From Luteitalea sp. (lineage in GTDB: Bacteria; Acidobacteriota; Vicinamibacteria; Vicinamibacterales; Vicinamibacteraceae), in assembly GCA_009377495.1 (NCBI GenBank), contig WHTZ01000025.1, positions 18,404-82,403 of the forward strand: a DNA stretch of 64,000 nucleotides, written 5' to 3'. This document shows, piece after piece, positions 54,351 to 63,203 of the stretch; positions within the stretch are counted from its first letter, which is position 1, and the number at the start of each line of letters is the position of its first letter. The translations under genes were made by a program, and so were the position numbers. The notes below the pieces were generated by a model. It worked only from the letters and a program-made list of their open reading frames with translations. It was not told the origin of the DNA and did no database searches.

Positions 54351-57052
54351 CACATGTCCGACCGCAAGGCGATGATGGGGTCTATGCGTGACGCGCGGCG
54401 CGCCGGAAGATACGTCGCCAGAAGCGCCACGGCCGTCAGACTCGCCGCGACCGCGACGTACGTCACGGGATCCATCGGGCTAACGCCGAACAGTAACGCG
54501 GACATGACACGCGTGAGCGCCAGCGCAACACCTGTGCCCAGTGCGATGCCGGTGCCTATTAGCAAGAGCCCGTGACGGAGAAACAGCCGACGCACATTGC
54601 CGGTCTGCGCGCCGAGGGCCATGCGGATCCCGATCTCGCGGGTCCGCTGTGTCGCGATGTAGGCAATCACGCCATAGATCCCCACGATGCCGAGGAGGAG
54701 CGCCACACTCGCGGCAATGGCCAGCATGACCATGGCAAAGGAGGTCTGGGCCATGGAATTGGCCTGAATCTCGTCCAGCGTCCGCACGTTGGCGAGCGGC
54801 AGGTTCGGATTCACGGACCAGACGGCTTGCTGGAGCTCGCGCAGAAAGCTCGGGGAGCCCATGCGGTCCGACCGAACGACATACGCCATGTTGCGAGTCA
54901 TGGAAATCGCGTCGTTCGCGAACTCCCTCATCAGCATCGGCCAATACACGATGGCCGGCGCTGCCTGGCTGAGGCCATCGTCGCGCTCGTTTCCGACCAC
55001 GCCGATAATTTCCCGCCACGGGCTTTCGGTGCCCTCCCTGATCCGCTTGCCAATGGCCTCGGCAGGATCTTTCCAATACTCGCGCGCAAGATTCTCGGAA
55101 ATGACCACGACCGGGCTGGCCCGGTGGATATCAGTCCAGGTGATCGCACGCCCGGCGACCACTGGGTTGCCCATCGTCTCGAAGTAGCCGGGTGCGATCC
55201 GCTTGTGGCGACGAAACGGAGGCAGCCCTCCGCTTGCTTGGGGAAATCCCTCAACGAACAGCGCACCGTTGGCCCTGGTGCCGTCCATCGTCACGGCGGA
55301 CGAGACACCGACCGAGACGACACCAGGCACGTGCTCCAGCTCCTGGGAGATCTGCTCATGCGTACGCGCGGCTTGTTGCGGATCTTCGACGAGCGCCTCT
55401 GGAATCGAGACGCGAAACGTCTGCACTTCCTCTGGCCGCACGAAGCCCGGATCGACCTGTCGTAAGGCCATGAACGTCCGAATCATCAACCCGGACACGA
55501 TCAGGAGGACTAGTGCCAGCGCGACCTCCGACACCACGAGTGCGTTGCGCGCCCGATGCCGTCCCGGCGCGTCGCTCGCTGACCGGCCTCCTTCCTTCAG
55601 GGCCGCGACGTTCGGCGTCCCAGATCTCATGACCGGAATGAGGCCGAACGAAAGGCCCGTCAGCACCGAGATGGCGAGGGTGAACAGTAACACCGCCGGA
55701 TTGATGCCGATCTCGTCGATCCGCGGCAATCCCGCTGGTGCCATCCTCGCGAGGAGGCCGATGCCGGCGAAGGCGAACAACAGGCCGAGCCCTCCGCCCG
55801 CGAGCGCCAGCCCCACGCTCTCGGACAGCAGCTCCCGGGCAACTCGGCTCCAACTGGCTCCGAGCGCGGCACGGATCGCGAGCTCCTGCTGGCGTCCCTC
55901 TATTCGCACCAGGAAGAGATTCGCCACGTTCGCACACGCAATGAGGAGCACCATGCCTACCGTGGCAAAGAGAATCCACAGCACGCGGTCGACGTCACCG
56001 ATCACGTCCTGGGAAAGCGGGTGCACGTTCGGACCCAGCCGAACCTCGTCGAACATCTTGCGCGTGGCTCCGGGCGGCAACGGAAACCGATCCACGACCA
56101 GCGGGATCATGCGCGCCACATCGGCGTTAGCCTGTTCAACGGTGACGCCGGGCTTCAGCCGTGCGAGAGCCTGATAGCCGAAGTTTCCGATGACCACCTC
56201 GGCTCGATTGAGCTGGAATGGCAACACGACGGCAGCATCCGTGCGCAAGAACGTAAACGATCGTGGCAGGACACCGATCACCTCGTGAGGCAGACCATCA
56301 ACGTTCACTGACTGCCCGACGACGTCCGGGGTGCCGCCGAACCTGCGCTGCCAATACCAGTACGTCAAGATCACCCGCAGTGGGCTGCCAGGGGCATCAT
56401 CTTCCTTCGTGAAAGCCCGGCCGAGCAGCGCCTGCACCCGCAGCACCGGCAGCAGGCCTTCCGTGACTCGTAAGGCCTGCACGCGCTCCGGCTCGCCGCT
56501 TTCAGTTATCGAGACCTGCTCGGCATCCCATAACCCGATGTCCTCGAAGACGCGGCCACTCTCACGATAGGTAAAGTACGTCGCAGCGTCTTGTTGGAAC
56601 ACGGGTAGATTGAGGCCTGGAGCCCGGTGCCATACGCCGACCAGACGCTCAGGGTCATGGAACGGCAGCGGCTTCAGCAGCACGCCGTAGACAACGCTGA
56701 AGATGGCGGTGTTCGCGCCGATCCCCAGGGCCAGTGTCAGCACCGCGATCGCCGTGAAACCGGGACTCCTGCGCAGCACGCGCGCAGCATGCCCGACGTC
56801 CTTCCACAGGTCTTCGATGAGGCTCACGCGTCGCATGTCGCGGCACTCCTCCTTGCGTCGTTCGAGGCCGCCAAAGCGACGCAGCACAACGGTGCGCGCC
56901 TGCTCCGGCGTCAAACCTTTCGCGATGTGCTCGTCAATCTGGCGCCCGATGTGATCTTGCAGCTCCTCCTCCAACTCGTGATCGAGTTGTCGGCGGCGAA
57001 ACAGGGCACGCAGCCGGAGCGGCACCGTGTAGATCCAATGCTCCAAACGCAC
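54350..57052 (-). CDS. ADOP-type ABC permease (MacB/FtsX-like), full length
   Basis: 900 residues with prefix domain ([20 protein letters not shown]), first helix block ([20 protein letters not shown]), periplasmic domains, the central helix [20 protein letters not shown] and the final [14 protein letters not shown] and [15 protein letters not shown]. Complete and without frameshift. It follows its PadR gene by three bases. Same unknown cargo as its relatives; it differs strongly in sequence from the 45.9-kb copy, so these are distinct family members rather than a recent duplication. Confidence 0.92.
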   Translation of the reverse strand: MRLEHWIYTVPLRLRALFRRRQLDHELEEELQDHIGRQIDEHIAKGLTPEQARTVVLRRFGGLERRKEECRDMRRVSLIEDLWKDVGHAARVLRRSPGFTAIAVLTLALGIGANTAIFSVVYGVLLKPLPFHDPERLVGVWHRAPGLNLPVFQQDAATYFTYRESGRVFEDIGLWDAEQVSITESGEPERVQALRVTEGLLPVLRVQALLGRAFTKEDDAPGSPLRVILTYWYWQRRFGGTPDVVGQSVNVDGLPHEVIGVLPRSFTFLRTDAAVVLPFQLNRAEVVIGNFGYQALARLKPGVTVEQANADVARMIPLVVDRFPLPPGATRKMFDEVRLGPNVHPLSQDVIGDVDRVLWILFATVGMVLLIACANVANLFLVRIEGRQQELAIRAALGASWSRVARELLSESVGLALAGGGLGLLFAFAGIGLLARMAPAGLPRIDEIGINPAVLLFTLAISVLTGLSFGLIPVMRSGTPNVAALKEGGRSASDAPGRHRARNALVVSEVALALVLLIVSGLMIRTFMALRQVDPGFVRPEEVQTFRVSIPEALVEDPQQAARTHEQISQELEHVPGVVSVGVSSAVTMDGTRANGALFVEGFPQASGGLPPFRRHKRIAPGYFETMGNPVVAGRAITWTDIHRASPVVVISENLAREYWKDPAEAIGKRIREGTESPWREIIGVVGNERDDGLSQAAPAIVYWPMLMREFANDAISMTRNMAYVVRSDRMGSPSFLRELQQAVWSVNPNLPLANVRTLDEIQANSMAQTSFAMVMLAIAASVALLLGIVGIYGVIAYIATQRTREIGIRMALGAQTGNVRRLFLRHGLLLIGTGIALGTGVALALTRVMSALLFGVSPMDPVTYVAVAASLTAVALLATYLPARRASRIDPIIALRSDM

Positions 57053-57055
57053 GGC

Positions 57056-57295
57056 TTACGCCTCCTTCAGCTTCACCGCGTGGGAGGTCGCGCCTGACAA
57101 GCGCTGCCAGTTCGCGGTTCGGCGCTCGAGCTTGTGCAACGCTGGATACAGCGAGCCGTCGCTCGCCTGTAAGACGTCGCGTGAGACGTGCTTCAGTCGT
57201 TGGCTGATCGCCCAGCCGTTCAGCGGTTCGGGCGCGAGGATCTTGAGGAGCAGGAGGTCCAGTGTGCCTTGAACGAGATCAGGTGGTTTGCTCAT
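57056..57295 (-). CDS. PadR-family regulator lacking its wing (internal deletion)
   Basis: 79 residues from the ATG at 57295. The first part is normal PadR: SKPPDLVQGTLDLLLLKILA, then GWAISQRLKHVSRDVLQASD and GSLYPALHKLERR. It then jumps to TANWQRLSGATSHAVKLKEA, the usual C-terminal helix. About 30 residues containing the wing (the W-x-x-SENNRRAKFY block in relatives such as the gene at 48.6 kb) are missing, in frame. Normal length is near 110. The recognition helix remains, but the wing and part of the dimer interface are lost, so repression may be weak or absent. It is three bases from the permease. Confidence 0.8.
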   Translation of the reverse strand: MSKPPDLVQGTLDLLLLKILAPEPLNGWAISQRLKHVSRDVLQASDGSLYPALHKLERRTANWQRLSGATSHAVKLKEA

Positions 57296-57304
57296 AGTGT
57301 CTAT

Positions 57305-57349
57305 CTCGGTTACCGAGGACACGATACAACGCCGCATCTCGGTAAGCAA
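57305..57349 (-). promoter_or_regulatory. Promoter with CTCGG dyad (PadR-type operator), copy 2
   Basis: Minus strand: TTGCTT (57349-57344), 17 bases, TATCGT (57326-57321), dyad CTCGGTAACCGAG (57317-57305), ending 10 bases before the PadR start. An ACCGAG half-site touches the -35 box. The layout and spacing match 49161-49205 exactly although the bases in between differ, which argues for a conserved operator. Confidence 0.72.
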
Positions 57350-57610
57350 GAGGACCGAGGGCGAGGACCGAGGGCGAGAACACGCGGGCCGCTCGGATTC
57401 CTCGCGAGATCTGGAGCGCGCAACCTGAACGCTCGGTGCGGCGAGCAGTTTTGACCATGTCCCGTTTCAGTGACGGCCTGGAACGGGCGTCTTACCTGTG
57501 AACCGAACGCCGACGCGGCCGGGCAACCGCCCTTCGTCGGAGAGGCCGGCCTGAGTGAACCCTAGCTTCGCGCCGGCGTGGGGGTCTACCGCGGAATCTC
57601 GGAGTAAAGA
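57350..57610. other. Intergenic stretch, nothing recognised
   Basis: About 260 bases between the padR promoter and the AbiE-type promoter region. No coding similarity, repeat or hairpin of note was seen. A short exact duplication (aggaccgagggcg) occurs at its start. Confidence 0.5.
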
Positions 57611-57707
57611 AGTTGCATAAGACACTACTATGTTAGCGTTATACTAACATTTTTACATTAATGCAACTAGTTGCGCGATGTTTCTGACGTTTGTAGAATA
57701 CAAACGT
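57611..57707. promoter_or_regulatory. Multi-palindrome promoter region of the AbiE-like operon
   Basis: AT-rich against the high-GC background. Nested arms share one centre: AGTTGCAT (57611) with ATGCAACT (57661), and inside them ATGTTAG (57630) with CTAACAT (57644). A third, separate repeat ACGTTTGTA-GAA-TACAAACGT (57687-57707) ends 19 bases before the antitoxin start. AbiEi antitoxins of known type IV systems bind inverted repeats in their promoter, so these are strong operator candidates. Confidence 0.65.
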
Positions 57708-57726
57708 TCTCGATAGTATTGCAACC

Positions 57727-58587
57727 ATGGAGCGGACCCTCTCCGAGAACGAGGCGAAGGTAATCCTTGACCTCGAATGGCGTGGCCAGAGAACGGTGAG
57801 CCTCGCCGAGCTGCGCCAAGCGTCCGGGGCTTCGGAACCCTACGCCCGATACCTCGCCCATCGCTTGGTGCGCAAGGGCTGGCTCGAACGACTCCGGCCG
57901 GGCCTGTTCCAGCTTGTGCCCGCAGACCGCGGCCGGGAGGGTGTGGCGGACACGCACCCGCTCAGCGTCGGCGCGGTGCTTGTCGACCCGTACTTCTTCT
58001 CCTTTGGCACCGCGTGTACGCATTACGGGCTCACCGAGCAGAGCTTCGCCGACGTGTACATTGCCTCCCAACGCCGCCGTTCGCCCGAGACCATCCGTGG
58101 AAAACGGTACGTCTTCGTCTACGTTCCGAGTCCTCGTTTCTTCGGGTTCGAGGAGGTCTCCATCCTCGGAGAGCGCGTCCAGGTGGCGACCATCGAGCGG
58201 GCGCTCCTTGACGCCGTCGACCGACCCAGCTTCGCCGGCGGCATCGGCGAGGTCTCCACGATTGTCAGGCGCGCCGCATCCCGCGTCTCGTGGGAGGCGC
58301 TCCTCAACCTCACGCGTCGGTGGGGCTCGTCCGCGCTCGTCCAGCGCCTGGGCTACTTCCTCGATCTCCACGAAGCCGAAGTGCCTGACGATGTGCGAGC
58401 GGCGCTCCTTGCGCTCGTCGTCCCGCACAGCAAGATCCAGCTTGGCCCACGTCGTAAGTGGGGCACCACGGGCAAGCTGGTACAACCGTGGAACGTCCTG
58501 GAGAACGTCCTGCGAGATGTGCTGGTCTCCAAGGAGCACAAGTGCCAGCGACGCGTGATCCTCCCGACGAAGGAGCGGGAGCGATGA
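57727..58587 (+). CDS. AbiEi-like type IV antitoxin / transcriptional repressor
   Basis: 286 residues. The N-terminal winged helix (SLAELRQASGASEPYARYLA, then GWLERLRPGLFQLVP) matches the AbiEi antitoxin domain, followed by the larger C-terminal domain (FGTACTHYGLTEQ, VATIERALLDAVDRPSFAGG). AbiEi represses its own operon and counters the nucleotidyltransferase toxin AbiEii without binding it. It overlaps the toxin start by four bases (ATGA). The gene looks complete although the toxin is not. Confidence 0.87.
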   Translation: MERTLSENEAKVILDLEWRGQRTVSLAELRQASGASEPYARYLAHRLVRKGWLERLRPGLFQLVPADRGREGVADTHPLSVGAVLVDPYFFSFGTACTHYGLTEQSFADVYIASQRRRSPETIRGKRYVFVYVPSPRFFGFEEVSILGERVQVATIERALLDAVDRPSFAGGIGEVSTIVRRAASRVSWEALLNLTRRWGSSALVQRLGYFLDLHEAEVPDDVRAALLALVVPHSKIQLGPRRKWGTTGKLVQPWNVLENVLRDVLVSKEHKCQRRVILPTKERER

Positions 58588-58805
58588 TCGCGGATAAGTT
58601 CGTCGACCTCTACGCACGCAACAGCGGTCTGCGCGACAAGCTCGTGGCGGAGCGGGACGTGGTGCTGACCTATGCTCGGCCCAGTGATCGGTCGATGAAG
58701 AATACGAGGGACTCAGGCGGCTTTCGCCGGCTGGAGCTCGCAGCGGACCGCTTCTTCGATGTTGAGCGGTTCCTCGCCATAGTCCTCGGCGAGATCAGCG
58801 ATTGA
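58584..58805 (+). pseudogene. AbiEii-like toxin, truncated to its N-terminus
   Basis: The frame begins MIADKFVDLYARNSGLRDKL and VAERDVVLTYA, the normal start of AbiEii/AbiGii nucleotidyltransferase toxins. It then changes near 58680 into sequence that is the antisense of the next gene's 3' end and stops at 58805. The catalytic nucleotidyltransferase motif (Gly-Gly-Thr and the Asp-x-Asp region) is absent, so it should be inactive. Normal length is about 250-300 residues. Confidence 0.75.
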
Positions 58806-59351
58806 CTCGCCCGCCTTGTAGCGGTCTGCAATGACGGCCGTCGGCGCCGCCGACAACTTCAGCACAGGCCGTCCGAACTCCACCCTCGGGTCCATGGTGA
58901 CCACGCGCGGCTGCGAAGCTGCTTCAGCTGGTGTTCGGCGACTGCGCGTGAACGGATACAGCCGAGCAATGAATCCGTCTCGATCCCACTCAACACGCTG
59001 AAGGTGCAAGCCGATTACATCGCGCATCGCGAGTTGCCCGTGCCGGGACGCGTTGATGACGTCCTTCAGACCGGCCGCTTCAACGAACAGATGCTTGCCG
59101 TCTGTGAGCATCTGGTGATGCACGAGCGGGTGCCGGGTCCGAAACTGCTCGCGCATGTAGCTGATAGCGCGGCGAATCTGGGGCAGCTCGACGTGGTACT
59201 GTCGTCGCAGCGCGTCCAGGACGTGAGCCTCAGTCAGGTTGTTAAACGAGAGCCGCGAATTCCTGGGATCAGCGAGCTCGATCACAGGCTCGGTCCGGTG
59301 GCGAGGACCGGACCGCACTGGGTATGCGCGACCGGCAACCCATGCGCGCAA
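58713..59351 (-). CDS. DUF433-domain antitoxin-like protein (VapB45 type), orphan
   Basis: At least 212 residues. Homology continues upstream of the TTG at 59351 (LYSVFEASRYLQIPENTLRA), so the real start may be near 59402, where only a CTG is available. The first part is a MerR-like helix-turn-helix, the middle carries LADPRNSRLSFNNLTEAHVL, and the end is the DUF433 three-helix domain (PTAVIADRYKAGESIADLAE, then DYGEEPLNIEEAV). Such proteins neutralise DUF5615 PIN-like toxins. No toxin gene follows; the gene ends inside the truncated AbiEii. It is an orphan or decaying antitoxin. Confidence 0.75.
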   Translation of the reverse strand: MRAWVAGRAYPVRSGPRHRTEPVIELADPRNSRLSFNNLTEAHVLDALRRQYHVELPQIRRAISYMREQFRTRHPLVHHQMLTDGKHLFVEAAGLKDVINASRHGQLAMRDVIGLHLQRVEWDRDGFIARLYPFTRSRRTPAEAASQPRVVTMDPRVEFGRPVLKLSAAPTAVIADRYKAGESIADLAEDYGEEPLNIEEAVRCELQPAKAA

Positions 59352-59563
59352 CGTGTTCTCAGGAATTTGGAGGTACCGGGACGCTTCGAAGACGCTGTAC
59401 AGCTTCTGAACAGTAGACGTTCACACGGCCTGTGCCAGACACGATGCGCAGCCTTATGGAGAGCGCTGTGAATACCATGTGACAGCCGTGCCGAGGCGAA
59501 CAGACTTGCCGGCGATCTCGTGCAATGATTGATCGAACCGAAGGATTCGGATGGAGAACATGT

Positions 59564-62041
59564 ATGTCGATCTTTCTTCAGGACATCCGTTATGGGCTAC
59601 GGGCGTTACTCCGTCAGAGGGGTTTTGCCACGATTGCCGTTCTCACGCTTGCGCTGGGAATCGGCGCGAACAGCGCCATTTTCAGCCTGCTGAATCCTTT
59701 GATCTTCCGACCACTTCGTGTGCCGGATCCGGAACGCCTCTGTCGCGTCTTCTCGGGCCGATCGGGAGGCAACGTCTACGGACGTATGTCATATCTGAAC
59801 TACACGGATCTCCGCACCGAGCTTCAGACGTTCACATCGCTGGCGGCGTCCTCGTGGCCGGTTCCTTTCAGTATGGGGCTGGGCAATCGCCAGGGTGGCC
59901 CCTCGCAGACTGAAGTCGTCTGGGGTGCGGTCGTATCAGGGAATTACTTCACGACACTGGGTGTCCAGCCCGCCCTTGGACGGAGCTTTCTGTCCGACGA
60001 AGATTCTGTGCCGGACGCCCGCCCCGTCGTAATTGTCAGTCATCGGTTGTGGCAAACCAAACTGGCGGCAAACCCGCTGATCGTTGGTCAAACGCTGCGC
60101 CTCAACAGCCGCGAATTTACGATCATTGGCGTCGCGGCTTCTCACATGCCGCAAACAGAACCGCCGTTTCCCGCAGATCTGTGGGTACCGATGATGATGC
60201 AGGCGCAGGCCATGCCGGGCCAAGCGCACAAGCTCGCCAGTCGTAGCGAGACGTGGTTGTCAGTCTTTGGTCGGCTTCGCCCAGAGGTCACACTGGCTCG
60301 AGCGCGCGCCGAGCTGGATACATGGGCGCGCCGTCTGGAACAGAGCTACCCAGTCGAAAACCGCCACCTGGTGCTTCCCGTCCTGACGGAGCAAGATAGC
60401 CGAACGCGGCAGATTCCCGGTGTGGCGGCGCTCGGCTGGGGCGTGCTCGGCGTGCTCGCGCTCGTCCTGCTGATTGCGTGCGCGAACATCGCAAGCCTGC
60501 TACTCGCACGCTCTTTGGCTCGGCGAAGGGAGCTTGCCATTCGAGCGTCACTGGGAGCGAACCGCGCGCGACTCGTCCGGCAACTGCTCACGGAAAGTCT
60601 TCTAATCTCGCTTCTTGGTGGGCTATGCGGCCTCGCAGTTGCCAGCGCGGTCACACGAGGGCTGCTCGCGATGACTCCTCCGCTTCCCATCGAAATCTCA
60701 CTCGACGCGAGCATCGACCTGAGAGTGCTGCTGTTTACGCTGGCTGTGTCTCTCGGAAGCGGTCTTCTGCTTGGCATTCTGCCGACACTCCGTTCGGTCA
60801 AACAGGATCTCACGTCGGCGCTAAAGACCGGCGACACGGGTACGGGAGGCATTCATACTCGCATGCTGGCGAGGGACGTACTCGTGGTCGGTCAAGTGGC
60901 TGTATCACTGGTCTTGTTGATCACGGCTGGACTGTGCGTGCGATCACTCCAGCAGGCGCAGCTCATCAGTGTGGGTTTCGACCCTCAGAACCGTCTGCTT
61001 GCCGCGGTCGACGTCGGGCGGGCTGGGTACAGCCAAGAACAGGGAGTGACGTTCCAGTCTCGCCTGCTCGAGGACGTCAGAGCCCTCCCGGGCATTGTCG
61101 GAGCAAGCTTCACCGCGCATCCTCAACTCGGCCCTGGCTATCTCGGCGACGGTCGCCTGTACGTCGAGGGTGAAGCTCCAATGCCGGACGACCGACGGCC
61201 GGTCGTGTACTACGACAAGGTCGCGCCCCGTTATTTTGAGGCAATGGGAACGCCGCTCCTATCCGGACGCGATTTTACCGAACAAGACAGGGCTGGCACG
61301 CGGCCGGTCGGAATCGTGAACCAAACACTTGCACGCAGCTTCGGACGGGGCGAAAGTCCGCTCGGGAAGCGTTTGCGGTTGAGCAATGCCCCAGCAGCAC
61401 CCTGGATCGAAATCGTCGGAGTGGTGGCCGACGGCAAGTACCACAGTCTTGGCGAACCGTCGCAGCGCCACCTCTATCTCCCGTCGCTGCAGAACTTTCA
61501 CTCGGCGATGACGCTCGTCCTCCACACATCGGGGGATCCTCATAGCTACATGCAGATGGTGCGATTACTTGTACAGAAGCTCGACCCCGATCTTCCGGTC
61601 ACAGACGTCCGCACCATGAACGAGCACTTGGGATTCGCGCTCTATCCAGCGCGCACGACCGCGCTCCTTTTCACGATCTCTGGCGTGCTTGGGCTGCTAC
61701 TAGCCATGATCGGCGTGTATGGGCTGCTGGCCTTCGTCGTGCGCCAACGCACACGTGAGGTCGGCATCCGACTCGCGCTTGGAGCCCGATCGCACGACGT
61801 GGTGTGGTTGGTCCTGCGCAAAGGCATTTGGCTTCTCGCGTTGGGACTCGGGCTGGGCCTGGTCGCTGCGTACGCGACCACTGGACTGATGGCAGGTTTC
61901 CTGTACGGTATCGATGGACGGGATGCGCTGACGTTTGCGGCGGCGCCGCTCTTCCTCCTACTCGCAGCAGTGGTCGCGACAGCGGTACCGGCACGTCAAG
62001 CATCCAGAATGGATCCAGTCGTGGCGTTGCGCGCTGAGTAA
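59564..62041 (+). CDS. ADOP-type ABC permease (MacB/FtsX-like), full length, no prefix domain
   Basis: 825 residues from MSIFLQDIRYGLRALLRQRG at 59564; GGAGAAC precedes it. Helix 1 is [20 protein letters not shown], the central helix [20 protein letters not shown], and the end RTREVGIRLALGARSHDVVW and PARQASRMDPVVALRAE. Both MacB-like periplasmic domains are present. Unlike the other two full-length copies it lacks the prefix domain and has no PadR gene. Cargo unknown. It points at the hydrolase gene 42 bases downstream. Confidence 0.92.
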   Translation: MSIFLQDIRYGLRALLRQRGFATIAVLTLALGIGANSAIFSLLNPLIFRPLRVPDPERLCRVFSGRSGGNVYGRMSYLNYTDLRTELQTFTSLAASSWPVPFSMGLGNRQGGPSQTEVVWGAVVSGNYFTTLGVQPALGRSFLSDEDSVPDARPVVIVSHRLWQTKLAANPLIVGQTLRLNSREFTIIGVAASHMPQTEPPFPADLWVPMMMQAQAMPGQAHKLASRSETWLSVFGRLRPEVTLARARAELDTWARRLEQSYPVENRHLVLPVLTEQDSRTRQIPGVAALGWGVLGVLALVLLIACANIASLLLARSLARRRELAIRASLGANRARLVRQLLTESLLISLLGGLCGLAVASAVTRGLLAMTPPLPIEISLDASIDLRVLLFTLAVSLGSGLLLGILPTLRSVKQDLTSALKTGDTGTGGIHTRMLARDVLVVGQVAVSLVLLITAGLCVRSLQQAQLISVGFDPQNRLLAAVDVGRAGYSQEQGVTFQSRLLEDVRALPGIVGASFTAHPQLGPGYLGDGRLYVEGEAPMPDDRRPVVYYDKVAPRYFEAMGTPLLSGRDFTEQDRAGTRPVGIVNQTLARSFGRGESPLGKRLRLSNAPAAPWIEIVGVVADGKYHSLGEPSQRHLYLPSLQNFHSAMTLVLHTSGDPHSYMQMVRLLVQKLDPDLPVTDVRTMNEHLGFALYPARTTALLFTISGVLGLLLAMIGVYGLLAFVVRQRTREVGIRLALGARSHDVVWLVLRKGIWLLALGLGLGLVAAYATTGLMAGFLYGIDGRDALTFAAAPLFLLLAAVVATAVPARQASRMDPVVALRAE

Positions 62042-62083
62042 GGCCGCCGGAACGTCCTTCGGTCACGCCAGAAGAGACTCGTC

Positions 62084-62906
62084 ATGCCGGCCACTCGCGT
62101 CAATGGAGTTCGACTGTATTGGGAGCTCACTGGGGAGAGAGGCGACCCGCTCATTCTCGTGCATGGCTCGTGGGGTGATCACCATAATTGGGATCCTGTC
62201 GTCCCGGCGCTCTCCCGTTCGTTTCGAGTGCTCACCTACGATCGGCGTGGACATAGCCAGAGCCAGCGTCCTTTTGGCCAAGGCAACGTGCGAGACGACG
62301 TCGCTGATCTCGCTGCCCTCATCGAGCATCTAGGCTGTGTCCCTGCGCATATTGTCGGGAATTCCTTCGGGGGTTCGATCGTCCTGCGGCTGGCGGGAGA
62401 ACGCCCTGAACTGTTTCGCACGCTGATTGTGCACGAGCCTCCGCTCTTTCGTGCCCTCGAAAACGTGTCGACCGCTCAGATGGCGCTTAGCGCCGCTCAG
62501 GAGCGTATCGCTTCGGTCGTGGAGTTGCTCAGGGCGGGCAAGGTTACGGAAGGCGCGCGCGCGTTTGTCGAGACCGTTGCGTTCGGGCCAGGAGCTTGGG
62601 AAGCTCCCTTTAGAGATCCGCGAGACCTTCGTCTTCAATGCTCCCACATGGCTCGACGAGGTTTGCGATCCGGACGCACTGGGGCTCGATCTACGTCGCT
62701 TGCGTGGCTTTGCCGCTCCTGCGTTGCTGACGTTGGGAGACCAGAGTCCGCCCTTCTTTCCTCTTGTGGTTGACCGAATAGCCGAGACCCTGCCGCAAGT
62801 CACCACGGGAACATTTGCCGGGGCGGGCCACGTGCCGCATCTGAGCCACCCGGATGAGTATGTCGAGCGTGTCATGGCCTTCGCAGAGGCCGCACGAGCA
62901 AATTGA
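62084..62906 (+). pseudogene. Alpha/beta hydrolase with one-base frameshift
   Basis: The first frame gives VHGSWGDHHNWDPVVPALSR, LTYDRRGHSQSQRP and the nucleophile elbow GNSFGGSIVLRLAG. Near 62600 (tgggaagctccc) the homology moves to the next frame: KLPLEIRETFVFNAPTWLDE up to FAGAGHVPHLSHPDEYVERV with the catalytic histidine. One extra base (or two lost) explains it. Corrected length is about 273 residues, normal for the family. The cytoplasmic substrate is unknown. It could be a recent pseudogene or an assembly error. Confidence 0.83.
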
Positions 62907-63014
62907 TCGTTGCAATCATAGCGCCCCGGTAACGCCCAACTCGCCGTCCTCCGGAAGTGGGCGGCCGGCTAGCCATGAGCGGGCGCCTCGCCGGCAGCCT
63001 TGAACGCCCCCGGC

Positions 63015-63045
63015 TACCCGGATCTAAACCACCCGGATCTGAACC
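63015..63045. repeat. Short tandem repeat ACCCGGATCTRAACC
   Basis: Two adjacent 15-base units, ACCCGGATCTAAACC and ACCCGGATCTGAACC, in the 297-base gap between the hydrolase and the last gene. A degenerate third copy (cacctggatgtaaacgg) lies near 63126. No function can be assigned. Confidence 0.5.
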
Positions 63046-63203
63046 ACTTGCTCAAGTGCAGGGCAGGTGATAGCGTGACTCTCGCGTGGCAGGACGCATC
63101 CCGTCCGCGGGAAGGGCCGAGCCCACCTGGATGTAAACGGAGTCACAATTCCGATCTTCTTTCAGCCCGTTGTGCGGACGCGGGCGCAATGAAGGGAGAT
63201 CGT

